DNA of 64,000 bases from Deltaproteobacteria bacterium (GTDB lineage Bacteria; UBA10199; JACPAL01; JACOUP01): positions 1,213,165 through 1,277,164 of the forward strand of contig JACOUP010000008.1 of NCBI GenBank assembly GCA_016177765.1, in the 5' to 3' direction. Under the pieces are notes generated by a model that ran no database searches, was not told the DNA's origin, and was given only the letters and a program-made list of their open reading frames with translations. The stretch's first letter is position 1, and every line of letters begins with the position of its first letter. Both the position numbers and the translations under genes were made by a program. Shown in pieces: positions 48,187 to 57,572 of this stretch.

Positions 48187-49589
48187 CAGTAGGCGTTTTG
48201 CCCCTTAAATCCTTTGAAGATGGTCAGGAGGATAATTTTGAGATCCAGGCCTAGCGACCAGTTGCGGATGTATTCAAGATCATACTCGACTCTTTTTTTC
48301 ATTTTCTCCAGAGTTTCTGTTTCCCCCCGCCAGCCGTTGATCTGGGCCCAGCCTGTGATGCCAGGTTTTACTTTATGGCGAAGCATATATCCTCGCACAA
48401 GATGACGGTATTGTTCGTTGAGCTTAACGGGGTGAGGTCTCGGACCCACAATGGACATTTCCCCCCTCAGTACATTCAAAAACTGGGGTAATTCATCAAT
48501 AGAGGTCTTACGCAGGAAACTTCCCACCCTCGTGACTCGAGGATCCGATTTTTTTGCTTGAATAAAACTGGCATCATCTTCACAAGTAACCATTGTCCTG
48601 AATTTGAAAACTTTGATTTCTTCTCCATGAAGTCCATAACGGGTTTGTTTGTAGAGGACCGGACCTGTTGAGGTCTTTTTAACAAGAACGGTAACAACGA
48701 GGAGGAGGGGAGCAATCAGAATAAGGATGAAACTTGATAGAACAAGATCCAGACATCTTTTTAGGGAGTCGTCAATTCCGCTAAAGGGAGTTCCAAAAAG
48801 GGCAAAGAGGGGGATTCCGTTGAGATCTTCCACGCGGGTGTGGAGAAGTTCAAAGACAAAAATATCAGGAACAAAATAAATACTCGAAGAAACATCCTGC
48901 AACTGTGCCAACAATTCCTGAACACGCTGCTCCGCTCTTAACGGGAGGGCAATATAGATACGATCAGGTTTTTCTTTACGTACGAATTCCAAAATGTCAT
49001 CCAGCGAACCAAGAACAGGTTTCCCGTCTAACTCTTGCAGTCCTTTTGACCATCGATCATCAAAAAAACCAACGACGTTCATTCCGGATTCAGGGGCCTT
49101 CCTGATATGATGCAACAGCTTTAATCCAAGCCTCCCAGCTCCCACAATGACAACATGACGCAGGTTCTTCCCTTTTCGCCTGAAATGGCGAAGGGGGATT
49201 CTTATACTCAGACGTCCAAGGATAAGAACGAGAGGTGTGATCAAGGCCCACGTGACGAAAACGTCTCGTGCCAGGTACTTGGCAATACCTGTCATGTAAC
49301 CCAAAAAGAGAACCAGTGAAAGGACCAACAACCAGGCAACGATAACCCGTTTGGCCTCATTAAAAAGGGGGGCCCCCCGCCAGGAACGGTAAAGATCAAA
49401 GCGGCCAAAGACTGCAAGGACAAGGAGAAAAACAAGAAAAAAGACAAGAAGATCCGTTGAAAATAAAGTGAGACTATAATATTGGGCGCAAAAATAAAGA
49501 GTTAGAATACTAATGGTCGGGTCAAAGAAGAACTGCCCCGTGGCCTCCAAAAAACCATGGTGTTTAAGAGTGTTTGAAAAAATACGCAT
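48186..49589 (-). CDS. undecaprenyl-phosphate sugar phosphotransferase (WcaJ/WbaP-type)
   Basis: A 467-aa initiating sugar-1-phosphate transferase. About five N-terminal membrane helices, a CoA/NAD-like middle domain ([20 protein letters not shown]), another membrane helix at about 280-305 and the bacterial sugar transferase domain: [57 protein letters not shown]. It loads the first sugar phosphate (glucose or galactose type) onto undecaprenyl phosphate at the inner membrane. The exact sugar is not predictable. Confidence 0.95.
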   Translation of the reverse strand: MRIFSNTLKHHGFLEATGQFFFDPTISILTLYFCAQYYSLTLFSTDLLVFFLVFLLVLAVFGRFDLYRSWRGAPLFNEAKRVIVAWLLVLSLVLFLGYMTGIAKYLARDVFVTWALITPLVLILGRLSIRIPLRHFRRKGKNLRHVVIVGAGRLGLKLLHHIRKAPESGMNVVGFFDDRWSKGLQELDGKPVLGSLDDILEFVRKEKPDRIYIALPLRAEQRVQELLAQLQDVSSSIYFVPDIFVFELLHTRVEDLNGIPLFALFGTPFSGIDDSLKRCLDLVLSSFILILIAPLLLVVTVLVKKTSTGPVLYKQTRYGLHGEEIKVFKFRTMVTCEDDASFIQAKKSDPRVTRVGSFLRKTSIDELPQFLNVLRGEMSIVGPRPHPVKLNEQYRHLVRGYMLRHKVKPGITGWAQINGWRGETETLEKMKKRVEYDLEYIRNWSLGLDLKIILLTIFKGFKGQNAY

Positions 49590-49607
49590 TTTCCCCTTTA
49601 AAATGGC

Positions 49608-50768
49608 CTAGGCGACAAAAGAAGGCTTCTTGAACGAGGTCTGGCCACTATGAAACAATTCCCACCTGTCTTCAACAAATTTTTTGTATTGAGACCGAAA
49701 ATAATCAACCGAAAATCTTAGGGCGTTTTCACGGCAATTTCTTGGGGTGATATTTTTTAATTTGTTTTCAAATAGTTGAATAGCAGTCCGAAGTGACTCG
49801 ACGGTTTGCTCCTTAAAAAAAATTCCGGTCGGGAGGGGATCATCCATCCCACGAATCGTTTCAGCGGCTCCTCCTTCTCCAAAGGCAATGACAGGAGTGC
49901 CACAGGCCTGGGCCTCCACGGGTGCTATGCCAAAATCCTCCTTGGCGGCAAAAATAAAGGCCTTGGCCTTTTGCATATGGGACCGAAGGCTTGAAAAGTC
50001 CTGGTACCCCAGAAGACTGATATTCTCCGTGGCCTTTGCCCGGATCTTTTTCTCTTCAGGTCCTTCCCCAATCACAATGAGTTTTTTATCTTTCATTTGG
50101 GAGAAAGCTTCGACAATGAGATCAACTCTTTTGTACGGAACAAGACGGGAGGCGGTCAGATAGAAATCCTCTTTTTCTTCCTGAAGGGAAAAATCTTCAA
50201 CATTAACCGGGGGTGGGATGATAGTTGTTTCACGGCGATAGGCCTTCCAGATCCGACGGGCAATAAAGGAGGAATTGGCAATAAAATGATCAACCCCATT
50301 AGCAGTTTGCGTATCCCACAGACGCATGTGATGTAGAAGAAGTCGTGTGAAGAAACCTCGAAGCCCCCGGTCCAGACCTGTTTTGTTGAGGTACAAAGAT
50401 TGAAGATCCCAAGCATAGCGCATGGGTGAGTGGACATAAGAAATATGAAGCTGATCGGGTGTTGTGATAACGCTCTTGGCAATGGCATGACTGCTTGAGA
50501 GTACAAGATTATAGGCTGTGAGGTCGAGTTGTTCGACAGCAAACGGCATCAAGGGCAAGTAGTAGCGATAAAATTTCCTTGTGAAAGGAATTTTTTGGAA
50601 AAAGGAAGTAAAAACTTTTCTATCACCAAGAATAGCTCTTTGATTAGGGGGCAATAAGTTAAAAAGCATAAAAAGATCGGCCTCTGGATAAAGAAGCAGG
50701 ATCTGTTCGAGGACCTTCTCAGCGCCGGCCCATGTGGCCAGCCAGTCATGCACGATGGCAACTTTCAA
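49608..50768 (-). CDS. GT4-family glycosyltransferase
   Basis: A 386-aa GT-B fold transferase: N-terminal VAIVHDWLATWAGAEKVLEQ, LYPEADLFMLF, a second domain with YLTASRLVPYKRVDLIVEAF, LIVIGEGPEEKKI and the E-x7-E pattern EDFGIAPVEAQACGTPVIAF. I prefer TTG 50768 with GGAGA 8 bp upstream, giving LKVAIVHDW as start; an ATG at 50825 overlaps the epimerase gene by 43 bp and adds 19 unlikely residues. Donor and acceptor unknown. Confidence 0.93.
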   Translation of the reverse strand: MKVAIVHDWLATWAGAEKVLEQILLLYPEADLFMLFNLLPPNQRAILGDRKVFTSFFQKIPFTRKFYRYYLPLMPFAVEQLDLTAYNLVLSSSHAIAKSVITTPDQLHISYVHSPMRYAWDLQSLYLNKTGLDRGLRGFFTRLLLHHMRLWDTQTANGVDHFIANSSFIARRIWKAYRRETTIIPPPVNVEDFSLQEEKEDFYLTASRLVPYKRVDLIVEAFSQMKDKKLIVIGEGPEEKKIRAKATENISLLGYQDFSSLRSHMQKAKAFIFAAKEDFGIAPVEAQACGTPVIAFGEGGAAETIRGMDDPLPTGIFFKEQTVESLRTAIQLFENKLKNITPRNCRENALRFSVDYFRSQYKKFVEDRWELFHSGQTSFKKPSFVA

Positions 50769-50782
50769 TGAGGGATCTCCAT

Positions 50783-51760
50783 TTATGTTTTTAGTTTGAA
50801 ATCCTCGGGTGCAATACGTGACCAATGTTCCAGTGAGCCTAAATAATTATAGTTAAAGCGAAATCCCGTATCCAGGAGCACTTTTGGGACAAGGTGTGTT
50901 GAAGTTCCTACTTTTTTGACTCTTACCGGATGAATCGGATTCTTGGAACCCAGAATGCATTGTACTATGTGGGACAGCGGTACGAGAACCCACATCGGTA
51001 CCGTTAAAACGGGGGCGCTACTTCCAAGAAATTTTTTTGTTTTCTTGACAATGTATCCGATGGGCTCACAAGGGTATTCTACGTAATTGTATTTTGCAAA
51101 ATCTGTTTTCTTTTCCATCATGAAAGTGAAACTCTCCAAAAGCCCGTAAATATAGCCGTAGGACTTGTAAACTGAGGCCGAGCCAGGTATGGCAAAATAA
51201 CCCTTTTGAATCGCCCGAATCATTCTCAGGATATTTCCAACGTCCCCAGGCCCGTAAATAACCCCCGGGCGTACAATGAGGAGACGGCGTCCAATTTTGC
51301 CTCGTTTCCATCCTTCATGGATGAATTCAGCGGCCAGTTTTGAGGCCCCATAGGGGGTGGCTGGGCAGGGGACTGCGGTTTCTTCTGTGGCACCCTTTGT
51401 GGGTCCGTAAATGGCCATGCTACTTGTGAAAAAGATGTTATTGCATTCAATGACCTCCGCATAGTCACAAACGTGACGGGCTCCTGCCAAATTAGTCTCA
51501 AAATATTCGTGTGCTTCGTAGCCCGGCTCACGGCATATTGCGGCGAGATTGAAAATCCACTCAGGATTCTCAGGTAACAGGTCTTTTGGAATCGGTTGAC
51601 GGACATCCAGTTGAAAAAAAGTAATGGATGGATTCCCCTGAAGACTCGATGGTTTCAGATCGGCAATGTAAATATGGGAAAACTTGTTATGAGAAAGCAG
51701 GTGTTTGGCCAAATGAGTGCCAATATAACCAGAACCACCGATGATCAGACAGCTAGCCAT
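50783..51760 (-). CDS. NAD-dependent epimerase/dehydratase (SDR family)
   Basis: A 325-aa extended SDR: SCLIIGGSGYIGTHLAKHLL (Rossmann motif), LDVRQPIP, NLAAICREPGYEAHEYFETN, active-site YGASKLAAEF and GVIYGPGDVGNILRMIRAIQ. It acts on a nucleotide sugar or lipid-linked sugar in polysaccharide synthesis; the substrate cannot be derived. Resembles NAD epimerases found beside glycosyltransferases. Confidence 0.92.
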   Translation of the reverse strand: MASCLIIGGSGYIGTHLAKHLLSHNKFSHIYIADLKPSSLQGNPSITFFQLDVRQPIPKDLLPENPEWIFNLAAICREPGYEAHEYFETNLAGARHVCDYAEVIECNNIFFTSSMAIYGPTKGATEETAVPCPATPYGASKLAAEFIHEGWKRGKIGRRLLIVRPGVIYGPGDVGNILRMIRAIQKGYFAIPGSASVYKSYGYIYGLLESFTFMMEKKTDFAKYNYVEYPCEPIGYIVKKTKKFLGSSAPVLTVPMWVLVPLSHIVQCILGSKNPIHPVRVKKVGTSTHLVPKVLLDTGFRFNYNYLGSLEHWSRIAPEDFKLKT

Positions 51761-51779
51761 AACTTCCTTTTTCCTTATG

Positions 51780-52856
51780 CTAAAGGGTCCACAGTTCTTC
51801 CCAGATTCTTTTAGCTGAAGCCTGCCAGGTAAAACTTTTCGCCCTTTCAGGGCCCTTCTTTGACAGCCTCTCTCGCAATGTTGGATCCGTCAAGAGTTTT
51901 TCAATTGTCTCTATAATCTCTTTTGGTTTATCAGGATCACAGTAAAGTACGGCATCACCACAAATTTCAGGGAGAGAAGCCCTGTCAGAAGCGATAACGG
52001 GACAACCACAAGCCATCGCCTCGAGAGGAGGCAGACCGAATCCCTCATAAAAGGAGGGAAAAAGCAGACAAACTGCTTTTGAATACAAAGACCTTAACTC
52101 CGAATCGCTCACATAGCCAATATACCTTATCTGATTTGATTCCAAACCACTTTTTTTATAAATTTCTGAAGCTCTATCTCCAACAGCAACGATATTAATC
52201 CTTCGATGCTCTAACCATTCTGCAGATTGGATAATGGAGGAAAGGTTTTTGATCAACGTTGTACTACCTACAACGAGTATAAATAGTTCGTTCCCAAGAT
52301 TAAATTTTTGAAACACGGTCTCATCGGGTGGTGTTGATAAAATGTGTTCATGACCTTCATAGAGAACAGACACCTTCTCTTTTTCAACAGGACAGAATGC
52401 CCCAAGTTCATCCCTGGAGAACTTGGAGACCGTACACAATTTTGCTTTTAGAGAAAGTCTTTTTAAAAGAAAGGAATGCCACGTTCTGTACAAAAAAGAA
52501 TAATTCTGGGGAAAGGCAAAAACGGCGGCATCATGGATGGTGACGATCTGTTTCTTTTTGAGTAAAGGGGCTGCATTGCAAAGATTGAGCAGTACGCCAT
52601 TTTTTGAAAACAGGGGCAGTTCGATCTGTTCCCACAAGTGACCTGTCAGGAAACCCACCTGTTTGATGGTAATATGTTTCAAGCTGGGCTTGTACTTTGC
52701 ATTCTTGGGAATCAACAGGATTACATGGGAAGGCAAGGGGTCAGTATCGCTGAGGTCAAGGAGCCTATCCAAGGCCTTGACAATTTCTAAGGCAAAGCGT
52801 TGGACTCCTGTCACGCGATGGCTCAAAAAACGCCCATTCAAAAAGATGACTTTCAA
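51780..52856 (-). CDS. GT4-family glycosyltransferase
   Basis: A 358-aa GT-B transferase: [20 protein letters not shown] at the N-terminus (as in mannosyl- and other GT4 enzymes), [32 protein letters not shown], and the donor site [33 protein letters not shown] with E-x7-E. The gene overlaps the ligase gene by four bases (ATGA). Confidence 0.94.
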   Translation of the reverse strand: MKVIFLNGRFLSHRVTGVQRFALEIVKALDRLLDLSDTDPLPSHVILLIPKNAKYKPSLKHITIKQVGFLTGHLWEQIELPLFSKNGVLLNLCNAAPLLKKKQIVTIHDAAVFAFPQNYSFLYRTWHSFLLKRLSLKAKLCTVSKFSRDELGAFCPVEKEKVSVLYEGHEHILSTPPDETVFQKFNLGNELFILVVGSTTLIKNLSSIIQSAEWLEHRRINIVAVGDRASEIYKKSGLESNQIRYIGYVSDSELRSLYSKAVCLLFPSFYEGFGLPPLEAMACGCPVIASDRASLPEICGDAVLYCDPDKPKEIIETIEKLLTDPTLRERLSKKGPERAKSFTWQASAKRIWEELWTL

Positions 52857-54151
52857 CGATTATTCTCTTGAGCTGGAAGGGTCTGCCCCTGTTTCTTTCT
52901 GTAGACGGCTATGGCGAGTCCCAAAATGATGGTAAAGGCGATCATCTGACTGGGTGTGAAAAAGCGGTGTTCTGTCATAGAGGAGAAAACATTGAACCAA
53001 AAGGCAATTTGTAAACCAAAACTAACTTCAGGATCTGGAATTTTTTTGATAAAAGACCACATAGCTTTCAGGACCAGTATGAAGAGAAAGAAGCCCACTA
53101 AGCCTGTCTCTGCAAGGATATGGAGAAACGATTCGTGGGCGTGTCCGTCATTATACATGCCTGGATGCATTGGGGTGTTAAAGTAGGCCAGATATTTGGT
53201 GCCATGAAAAATATAAGGATAGTCATTATAACTTCCAAAGCCAGTGCCAAATATTGGGGACTTAATAAACAGAAATAGAGCCCGTGGCCATAAGAAGAAA
53301 AACCTGCTGATGATATTTCCCCCCCTTGGCACGACATCCTGGAGGTAATTGAGTCCTTCACCACTATGAGTCAGGGCATTGGGATCTGGCTCATAAAACT
53401 CGTGACCAACGGCAAAAAATGAGGTTGCCATATAAAATACCATCACCATCATTAATACTTTGGCCAGAACTATGGAAGTGACGACAAACCTTGGGATTAT
53501 TTTTCTTCGAAAACACCAGAAAACAAGTAACCCGCAAGCAAACCCTACTACGCTTCCTCGCGATCCTGTGAGCCAAAGGCTCAAGAGGTTTAAAAGGCTT
53601 AAAAGCAGATAAAAACGTTTTTTTGTGGCAAGGTAATAACCGATTGAAAGAGAAGATAAGAGCCCTAGATAGCCTCCTGCGGCATTATGGGCATAAAACA
53701 GAAAATGGTAATCTTCCGAATGCCTAAGCGCCAAAAATTTAAGGGTAAAGAGAAGATTAACTCCCGAGATCCAAATAATAAAAGTCTTAACGGCGCTTTT
53801 AAGGTCAAAATTAATCTTAAAAAGGGGGAGTGTTAGAAGAGGGGCAAATGTAATGAAAAAATTACCGTCTCGCCTGTAAAAATCGTAATCGAGAAAAGAT
53901 TGAGGGTAATAAAGGCAAGTATTTATAAAAAAATAGGCAGTCAAGAGAAGGGTATACAGAAAAATTTTATGATGAGTGCGATAATGAAGGGCGAAAAGGG
54001 GAAAGAGAACAACGGCAGTACAGATAGAGACGCTTAAGGGAATATAATTGGTAAAACTGAAGACGAGGCTCAAAAGGCACAAAAACACAATGGCAAGAAC
54101 AAGGAGACTCCTTGTTCTTGTGTAAAGGAAGGGAGGATTTGTAGATGGCAT
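52853..54151 (-). CDS. O-antigen ligase family membrane protein (WaaL-type)
   Basis: A 432-aa protein with about 11 membrane helices. The central GSRGSVVGFACGLLVFWCFR and the large periplasmic loop with NDGHAHESFLHILAETGLVGF (catalytic His, as in Wzy_C/WaaL) identify the ligase/polymerase superfamily. It either joins O-antigen to lipid A-core or polymerises repeat units. It overlaps both neighbours. Confidence 0.92.
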   Translation of the reverse strand: MPSTNPPFLYTRTRSLLVLAIVFLCLLSLVFSFTNYIPLSVSICTAVVLFPLFALHYRTHHKIFLYTLLLTAYFFINTCLYYPQSFLDYDFYRRDGNFFITFAPLLTLPLFKINFDLKSAVKTFIIWISGVNLLFTLKFLALRHSEDYHFLFYAHNAAGGYLGLLSSLSIGYYLATKKRFYLLLSLLNLLSLWLTGSRGSVVGFACGLLVFWCFRRKIIPRFVVTSIVLAKVLMMVMVFYMATSFFAVGHEFYEPDPNALTHSGEGLNYLQDVVPRGGNIISRFFFLWPRALFLFIKSPIFGTGFGSYNDYPYIFHGTKYLAYFNTPMHPGMYNDGHAHESFLHILAETGLVGFFLFILVLKAMWSFIKKIPDPEVSFGLQIAFWFNVFSSMTEHRFFTPSQMIAFTIILGLAIAVYRKKQGQTLPAQENNR

Positions 54152-55050
54152 TACGAGTATCTCTTTCCCTTTCGACCTTTTAATCCGTCAATGAATCCTC
54201 TTGAGAAGTAGACCATTTTCTCCCTAGAGTCATCTTCAAAAAATGCTATTCGGATAATATCTTTGATAAAAAGGGTTGCTTCTCTTAGAAGAAGGCTTGG
54301 CTTGTGTGTCCAGTGCCGGCGGATCAAAATAAGGCGATTTCGTGTTTGGTAGTATCTTCTCATTTTATTATACTGCATCGTGTGAAATGATTTCCCAAAG
54401 AGAGTGTGTCTTTTAAGCTGACCGAGACTGTGAAGAAGAACTGCCGTACCGGTTTGAATGATTTGATAACCAAGTTTTGAAGCTCGCAGGCAGAAGTCGT
54501 AGTCTACATAATCAATGAATAAAGATTCATCATAAAAACCGATATTTTTAATATGAGAAGTCTTTACAAGATTACCGGAAGTCATTGTGACATCAATTTT
54601 GTACGGTTTTAAGCCATCCGAAGTTTTTTGATTAGCGATGATGTATTGTACACCGCTTCTTTTGTCATGATAAATAGGGGAGATAATTGCCACTTTGTCT
54701 CTATCCTTGTAGCTTTCACAGGCGCGAAGAAGGCTCTCAAAATAGCCTGTTGTAACAAGGCTGTCATCGTCAAAGGTGGCCAACCAAAGATATCCTTCAC
54801 GGATAACAATCTGCGCGCCGATATTTAAGGCGGTAGCGATTCCTAAATTCTTGTCATTGTAGATGACATGAACCCCCGGCTTTTTTTCAATTTCTTTAAG
54901 ATACTGGAGAGAGGGTTCCCCAGAGTTGTTATCAACGACAATAACTTTTTTCAGTTGTAATAGCAGGGCTTCAACATTGCTGATGATGGATTCTTCAGGG
55001 TTGTAAGATACAACAACCGCGCAGATTTGATTTGTAGAAATCTTCAGCAT
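54151..55050 (-). CDS. GT2-family glycosyltransferase (rhamnosyltransferase-like)
   Basis: A 299-aa GT-A enzyme: CAVVVSYNPEESIISNVEAL, VIVVDNNSGEPSLQYL, DKNLGIATALNIGAQI, TFDDDSLVTTGYFESLL (metal-binding DxD region), VTMTSGNLVKTSHIKNIG and IDYVDYDFCLRASKLGYQII. The order matches WbbL/RfbF-type rhamnosyltransferases. It overlaps the O-antigen ligase gene by a single base. Confidence 0.93.
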   Translation of the reverse strand: MLKISTNQICAVVVSYNPEESIISNVEALLLQLKKVIVVDNNSGEPSLQYLKEIEKKPGVHVIYNDKNLGIATALNIGAQIVIREGYLWLATFDDDSLVTTGYFESLLRACESYKDRDKVAIISPIYHDKRSGVQYIIANQKTSDGLKPYKIDVTMTSGNLVKTSHIKNIGFYDESLFIDYVDYDFCLRASKLGYQIIQTGTAVLLHSLGQLKRHTLFGKSFHTMQYNKMRRYYQTRNRLILIRRHWTHKPSLLLREATLFIKDIIRIAFFEDDSREKMVYFSRGFIDGLKGRKGKRYS

Positions 55051-55056
55051 GATGGT

Positions 55057-56124
55057 TTAGTCAATGAGGCCGGGAAGATGTTTCAAAGGGCGGCCCCCCA
55101 TGAAAAGTTTGAAGGTCAGTTTCAAAGTCATTTGGATACGATCCCACTGTCTTCTTAAGGCGAAGACGCAAAGCTTGACAAAAGTCGTGAATAAAACGGT
55201 GGGCAAGCAGTAGGGATAAAACTTCATAGTGAAAATGAAGCGGCTTCTCACCGTGAAGTAGTCCGACAGGAAGCTCTTGTCTTTTCGCTTCCTCCTTGTT
55301 CCTCCAAGTGAAATCCCTTCCTTGTGGTAGACAAGACTTTCAGGGGCATATCCTATTTCATGTTTGTTTTTGGCATTGAGCATCCAATCAAGCTCTTCGT
55401 AATAGGCGAAATAGTCCTCGTTCATCAGGCCGGCATCTAAGAGAAAAGATCTGGAAACGAGCATTGAGGCCCCAATGACGTAGTCTGTTTTTTGTAAAAC
55501 ACGAAACTTTTTAAGTTTTACTGGAAATTTTTTAAAGGCTCCTATGTGGTGGGAAAGGCTGAACCACTTGTTGAAACTAGCCCCTCCCAAGGCTTGAATG
55601 ACATTCGGGGTGTGATAATAGAGAAGTGTTGAGCCGCATATTCCAATTGGTGGTGAGTCACTCACTTCTTTTAAGAGGTGTTGCAGGGCATCCGGGTGAA
55701 TAACGGTATCATTGTTAAGTAACCAGACATGTTTGAAGTCATTACGAGCCAGGATGTAGCGAAGCTCAATATTTGTCCCTCCGGCAAATCCTAAGTCTTC
55801 TCCGGATTGTATGAGGATTAAACGGGCAGAGATTCCTTCCTCCGAGTGCCCACATTTTTCAGCTTCTTGACGGTTATATTCAATGTAGGGAATAGGCTTA
55901 GGGACGGGTGGCCATGAAAATCTTTTGAGCGATGGTGAGGCAGGGAGGATATCGAGTCGACCCTCAGCCCATGCCTTTAATTGCCCTAAAGAACCGTCGC
56001 GGGACCCATTATCGCATACAATCACGCAGTAGTCCTTGTAGGTGTTCCGGAAGACACTTTCCAAACACTCTAAGGTATCAGCCCAACCATTCCAGTTAAC
56101 CAGCAATATATAGACTTTATCCAT
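55057..56124 (-). CDS. GT2-family glycosyltransferase
   Basis: A 355-aa GT-A enzyme: YILLVNWNGWADTLECLESV, VIVCDNGSRDGSLGQL, GFAGGTNIELRYILARNDFK, HVWLLNNDTVIHPDALQHLL (DxD-like), YVIGASMLVSRSFLLDAGLM and EDYFAYYEELDWMLNAKNKH. An insertion of about 35 residues sits between the first and second motif. Donor and linkage unknown. Confidence 0.93.
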   Translation of the reverse strand: MDKVYILLVNWNGWADTLECLESVFRNTYKDYCVIVCDNGSRDGSLGQLKAWAEGRLDILPASPSLKRFSWPPVPKPIPYIEYNRQEAEKCGHSEEGISARLILIQSGEDLGFAGGTNIELRYILARNDFKHVWLLNNDTVIHPDALQHLLKEVSDSPPIGICGSTLLYYHTPNVIQALGGASFNKWFSLSHHIGAFKKFPVKLKKFRVLQKTDYVIGASMLVSRSFLLDAGLMNEDYFAYYEELDWMLNAKNKHEIGYAPESLVYHKEGISLGGTRRKRKDKSFLSDYFTVRSRFIFTMKFYPYCLPTVLFTTFVKLCVFALRRQWDRIQMTLKLTFKLFMGGRPLKHLPGLID

Positions 56125-56130
56125 CTCTAT

Positions 56131-57045
56131 TTATCTCTTAGATGATGAGGCAGTTCGCCACCAATCAATAGTCTCTGACAAGCCACTCTCCAGATCGTAT
56201 TTTGGCTTCCATCGGACCTCATTGGCCAACCGTCCAATGTCGGCAGTTAATAAAGGAGGTTCATTTCTTGACAAGGGGCGGGTGCCAAATTTGACGAGGT
56301 TGGATCGATCCAGTTTGAGTGCTATTTGATTCACAATTTCTTTTATGCTGACAGGTGTCCCCGAAGCGATATTGACCGGGCCTCTGACTTCACTGTTCAA
56401 GAGAGCGACAAAGGCGCCAGCGACATCTTTGACGTAAAGATAATCTCTCATTTGATTGCCATCCGAACAATGGGCCGGTTCTCCTTGAAGGAGTGTCTTG
56501 ATCATGGACGAAACGAGTCGATTAGGGTTCTCGTGTGGGCCGTAGAGGAAAAAAATCCTGCCCCAGGCGCTGCTGATTTTTCCCTCCGTGCAGGAATGGA
56601 GCATCTCTTGCAGGGCGTTCTTGCAGACCCCATAGGGGGAGGTTGGTTTTCGAGCTGTTGTCAATTCAGAACAAGATCCATAGTTCCAATCGTATTCAGC
56701 GCACGTTCCGGCCATCACCACCCGCCGACCTCCATTTTTAATAAAGGAAGAGAGCAGATGCAAGCTTGCCGCCACCCAACTGGAGTTGAGGCTAGAGGTC
56801 CAATACTCGCCCGGTTTGGCATACCAAGCGAGGTGAAGGAGATGGGAGGGACTGACCGTTTTGATTATGTCCTGAATTTCATGACAGTTTAGCAGGTCGG
56901 CCTTGTGCCACTGTACCGATTTGTCGGCAGGGACAGTTGACGAGGCGACGGCATGGACCTCATAGTTGTTGGCAATGAGCAGGGGCAATACCTGTTTTCC
57001 AATAAAACCTGAGGCTCCAGTTAAGAGGACTTTTTTTATTGTCAT
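56131..57045 (-). CDS. NAD-dependent epimerase/reductase (nucleotide 4-keto-sugar reductase type)
   Basis: A 304-aa extended SDR: KKVLLTGASGFIGKQVLPLL, SHLLHLAWYAKPGEYWTSSL, AGTCAEYDW, active-site YGVCKNALQEML, FLYGPHENPNRLVSSMIKTL and DYLYVKDVAGAFVALLN. It looks like a nucleotide-4-keto-6-deoxyhexose reductase. It directly follows the 3,5-epimerase gene (4-bp overlap), so it probably reduces C4 in the last step of the CDP-deoxysugar pathway. Confidence 0.88.
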   Translation of the reverse strand: MTIKKVLLTGASGFIGKQVLPLLIANNYEVHAVASSTVPADKSVQWHKADLLNCHEIQDIIKTVSPSHLLHLAWYAKPGEYWTSSLNSSWVAASLHLLSSFIKNGGRRVVMAGTCAEYDWNYGSCSELTTARKPTSPYGVCKNALQEMLHSCTEGKISSAWGRIFFLYGPHENPNRLVSSMIKTLLQGEPAHCSDGNQMRDYLYVKDVAGAFVALLNSEVRGPVNIASGTPVSIKEIVNQIALKLDRSNLVKFGTRPLSRNEPPLLTADIGRLANEVRWKPKYDLESGLSETIDWWRTASSSKR

Positions 57046-57572
57046 TTGAAATCCGGATAGTTTTGGTCTTTGGATGATATTATTAAATCATTGACCGTCG
57101 GCCATTTAACTTTAAAGGTTGGATCGTTCCAACGAATGCCACATGCTGATTCAGGGTGATGAAGGGTCGACATTTGGTAGAAAACTTCCGCGTTATCCGT
57201 CAGTGTCTGGAAGCCATGGGAAAATCCTTCAGGGATGTAGAGCATTTTTCTATTCTCGCCTGTCAATTCAACCGAGAACCACTTTTTATAAGTTGATGAT
57301 TCAGGCCTGAGATCAATGATAACGTCATAAATCCCTCCTTGGGTACACCGTACAAGCTTTGCCTCCTCATGGGGTTTCGCCTGATAATGCATCCCTCGAA
57401 GAACTCCCTTTTTTAGGTTAAAGGAAATGTTGCACTGAACAAGATCTGCGTTAAGGCCATGTTTTGAAAATTCTTCATGACACCAAGATCGGGCAAAAAA
57501 ACCACGGTCATCAAAGGCAGGTTCTACCTCGACCACAAAGGCTTTTTTTAAAGGGGTCTCTATGAACTTCAC
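57042..57572 (-). CDS. RmlC-like nucleotide 4-keto-6-deoxysugar 3,5-epimerase
   Basis: A 176-aa RmlC/RfbC-family cupin: DDRGFFARSWCHEEFSKHGL, VQCNISFNLKKGVLRGMHYQ (catalytic His), DVIIDLRPESSTYKKWFSVE, YIPEGFSHGFQTLTD. GTG 57572 is in a GTGA overlap with the methyltransferase stop; the ATG at 57620 would reach 52 bp into that gene. In this CDP-sugar cluster it likely epimerises a CDP-4-keto sugar, in spite of the dTDP name of the family. Confidence 0.92.
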   Translation of the reverse strand: MKFIETPLKKAFVVEVEPAFDDRGFFARSWCHEEFSKHGLNADLVQCNISFNLKKGVLRGMHYQAKPHEEAKLVRCTQGGIYDVIIDLRPESSTYKKWFSVELTGENRKMLYIPEGFSHGFQTLTDNAEVFYQMSTLHHPESACGIRWNDPTFKVKWPTVNDLIISSKDQNYPDFK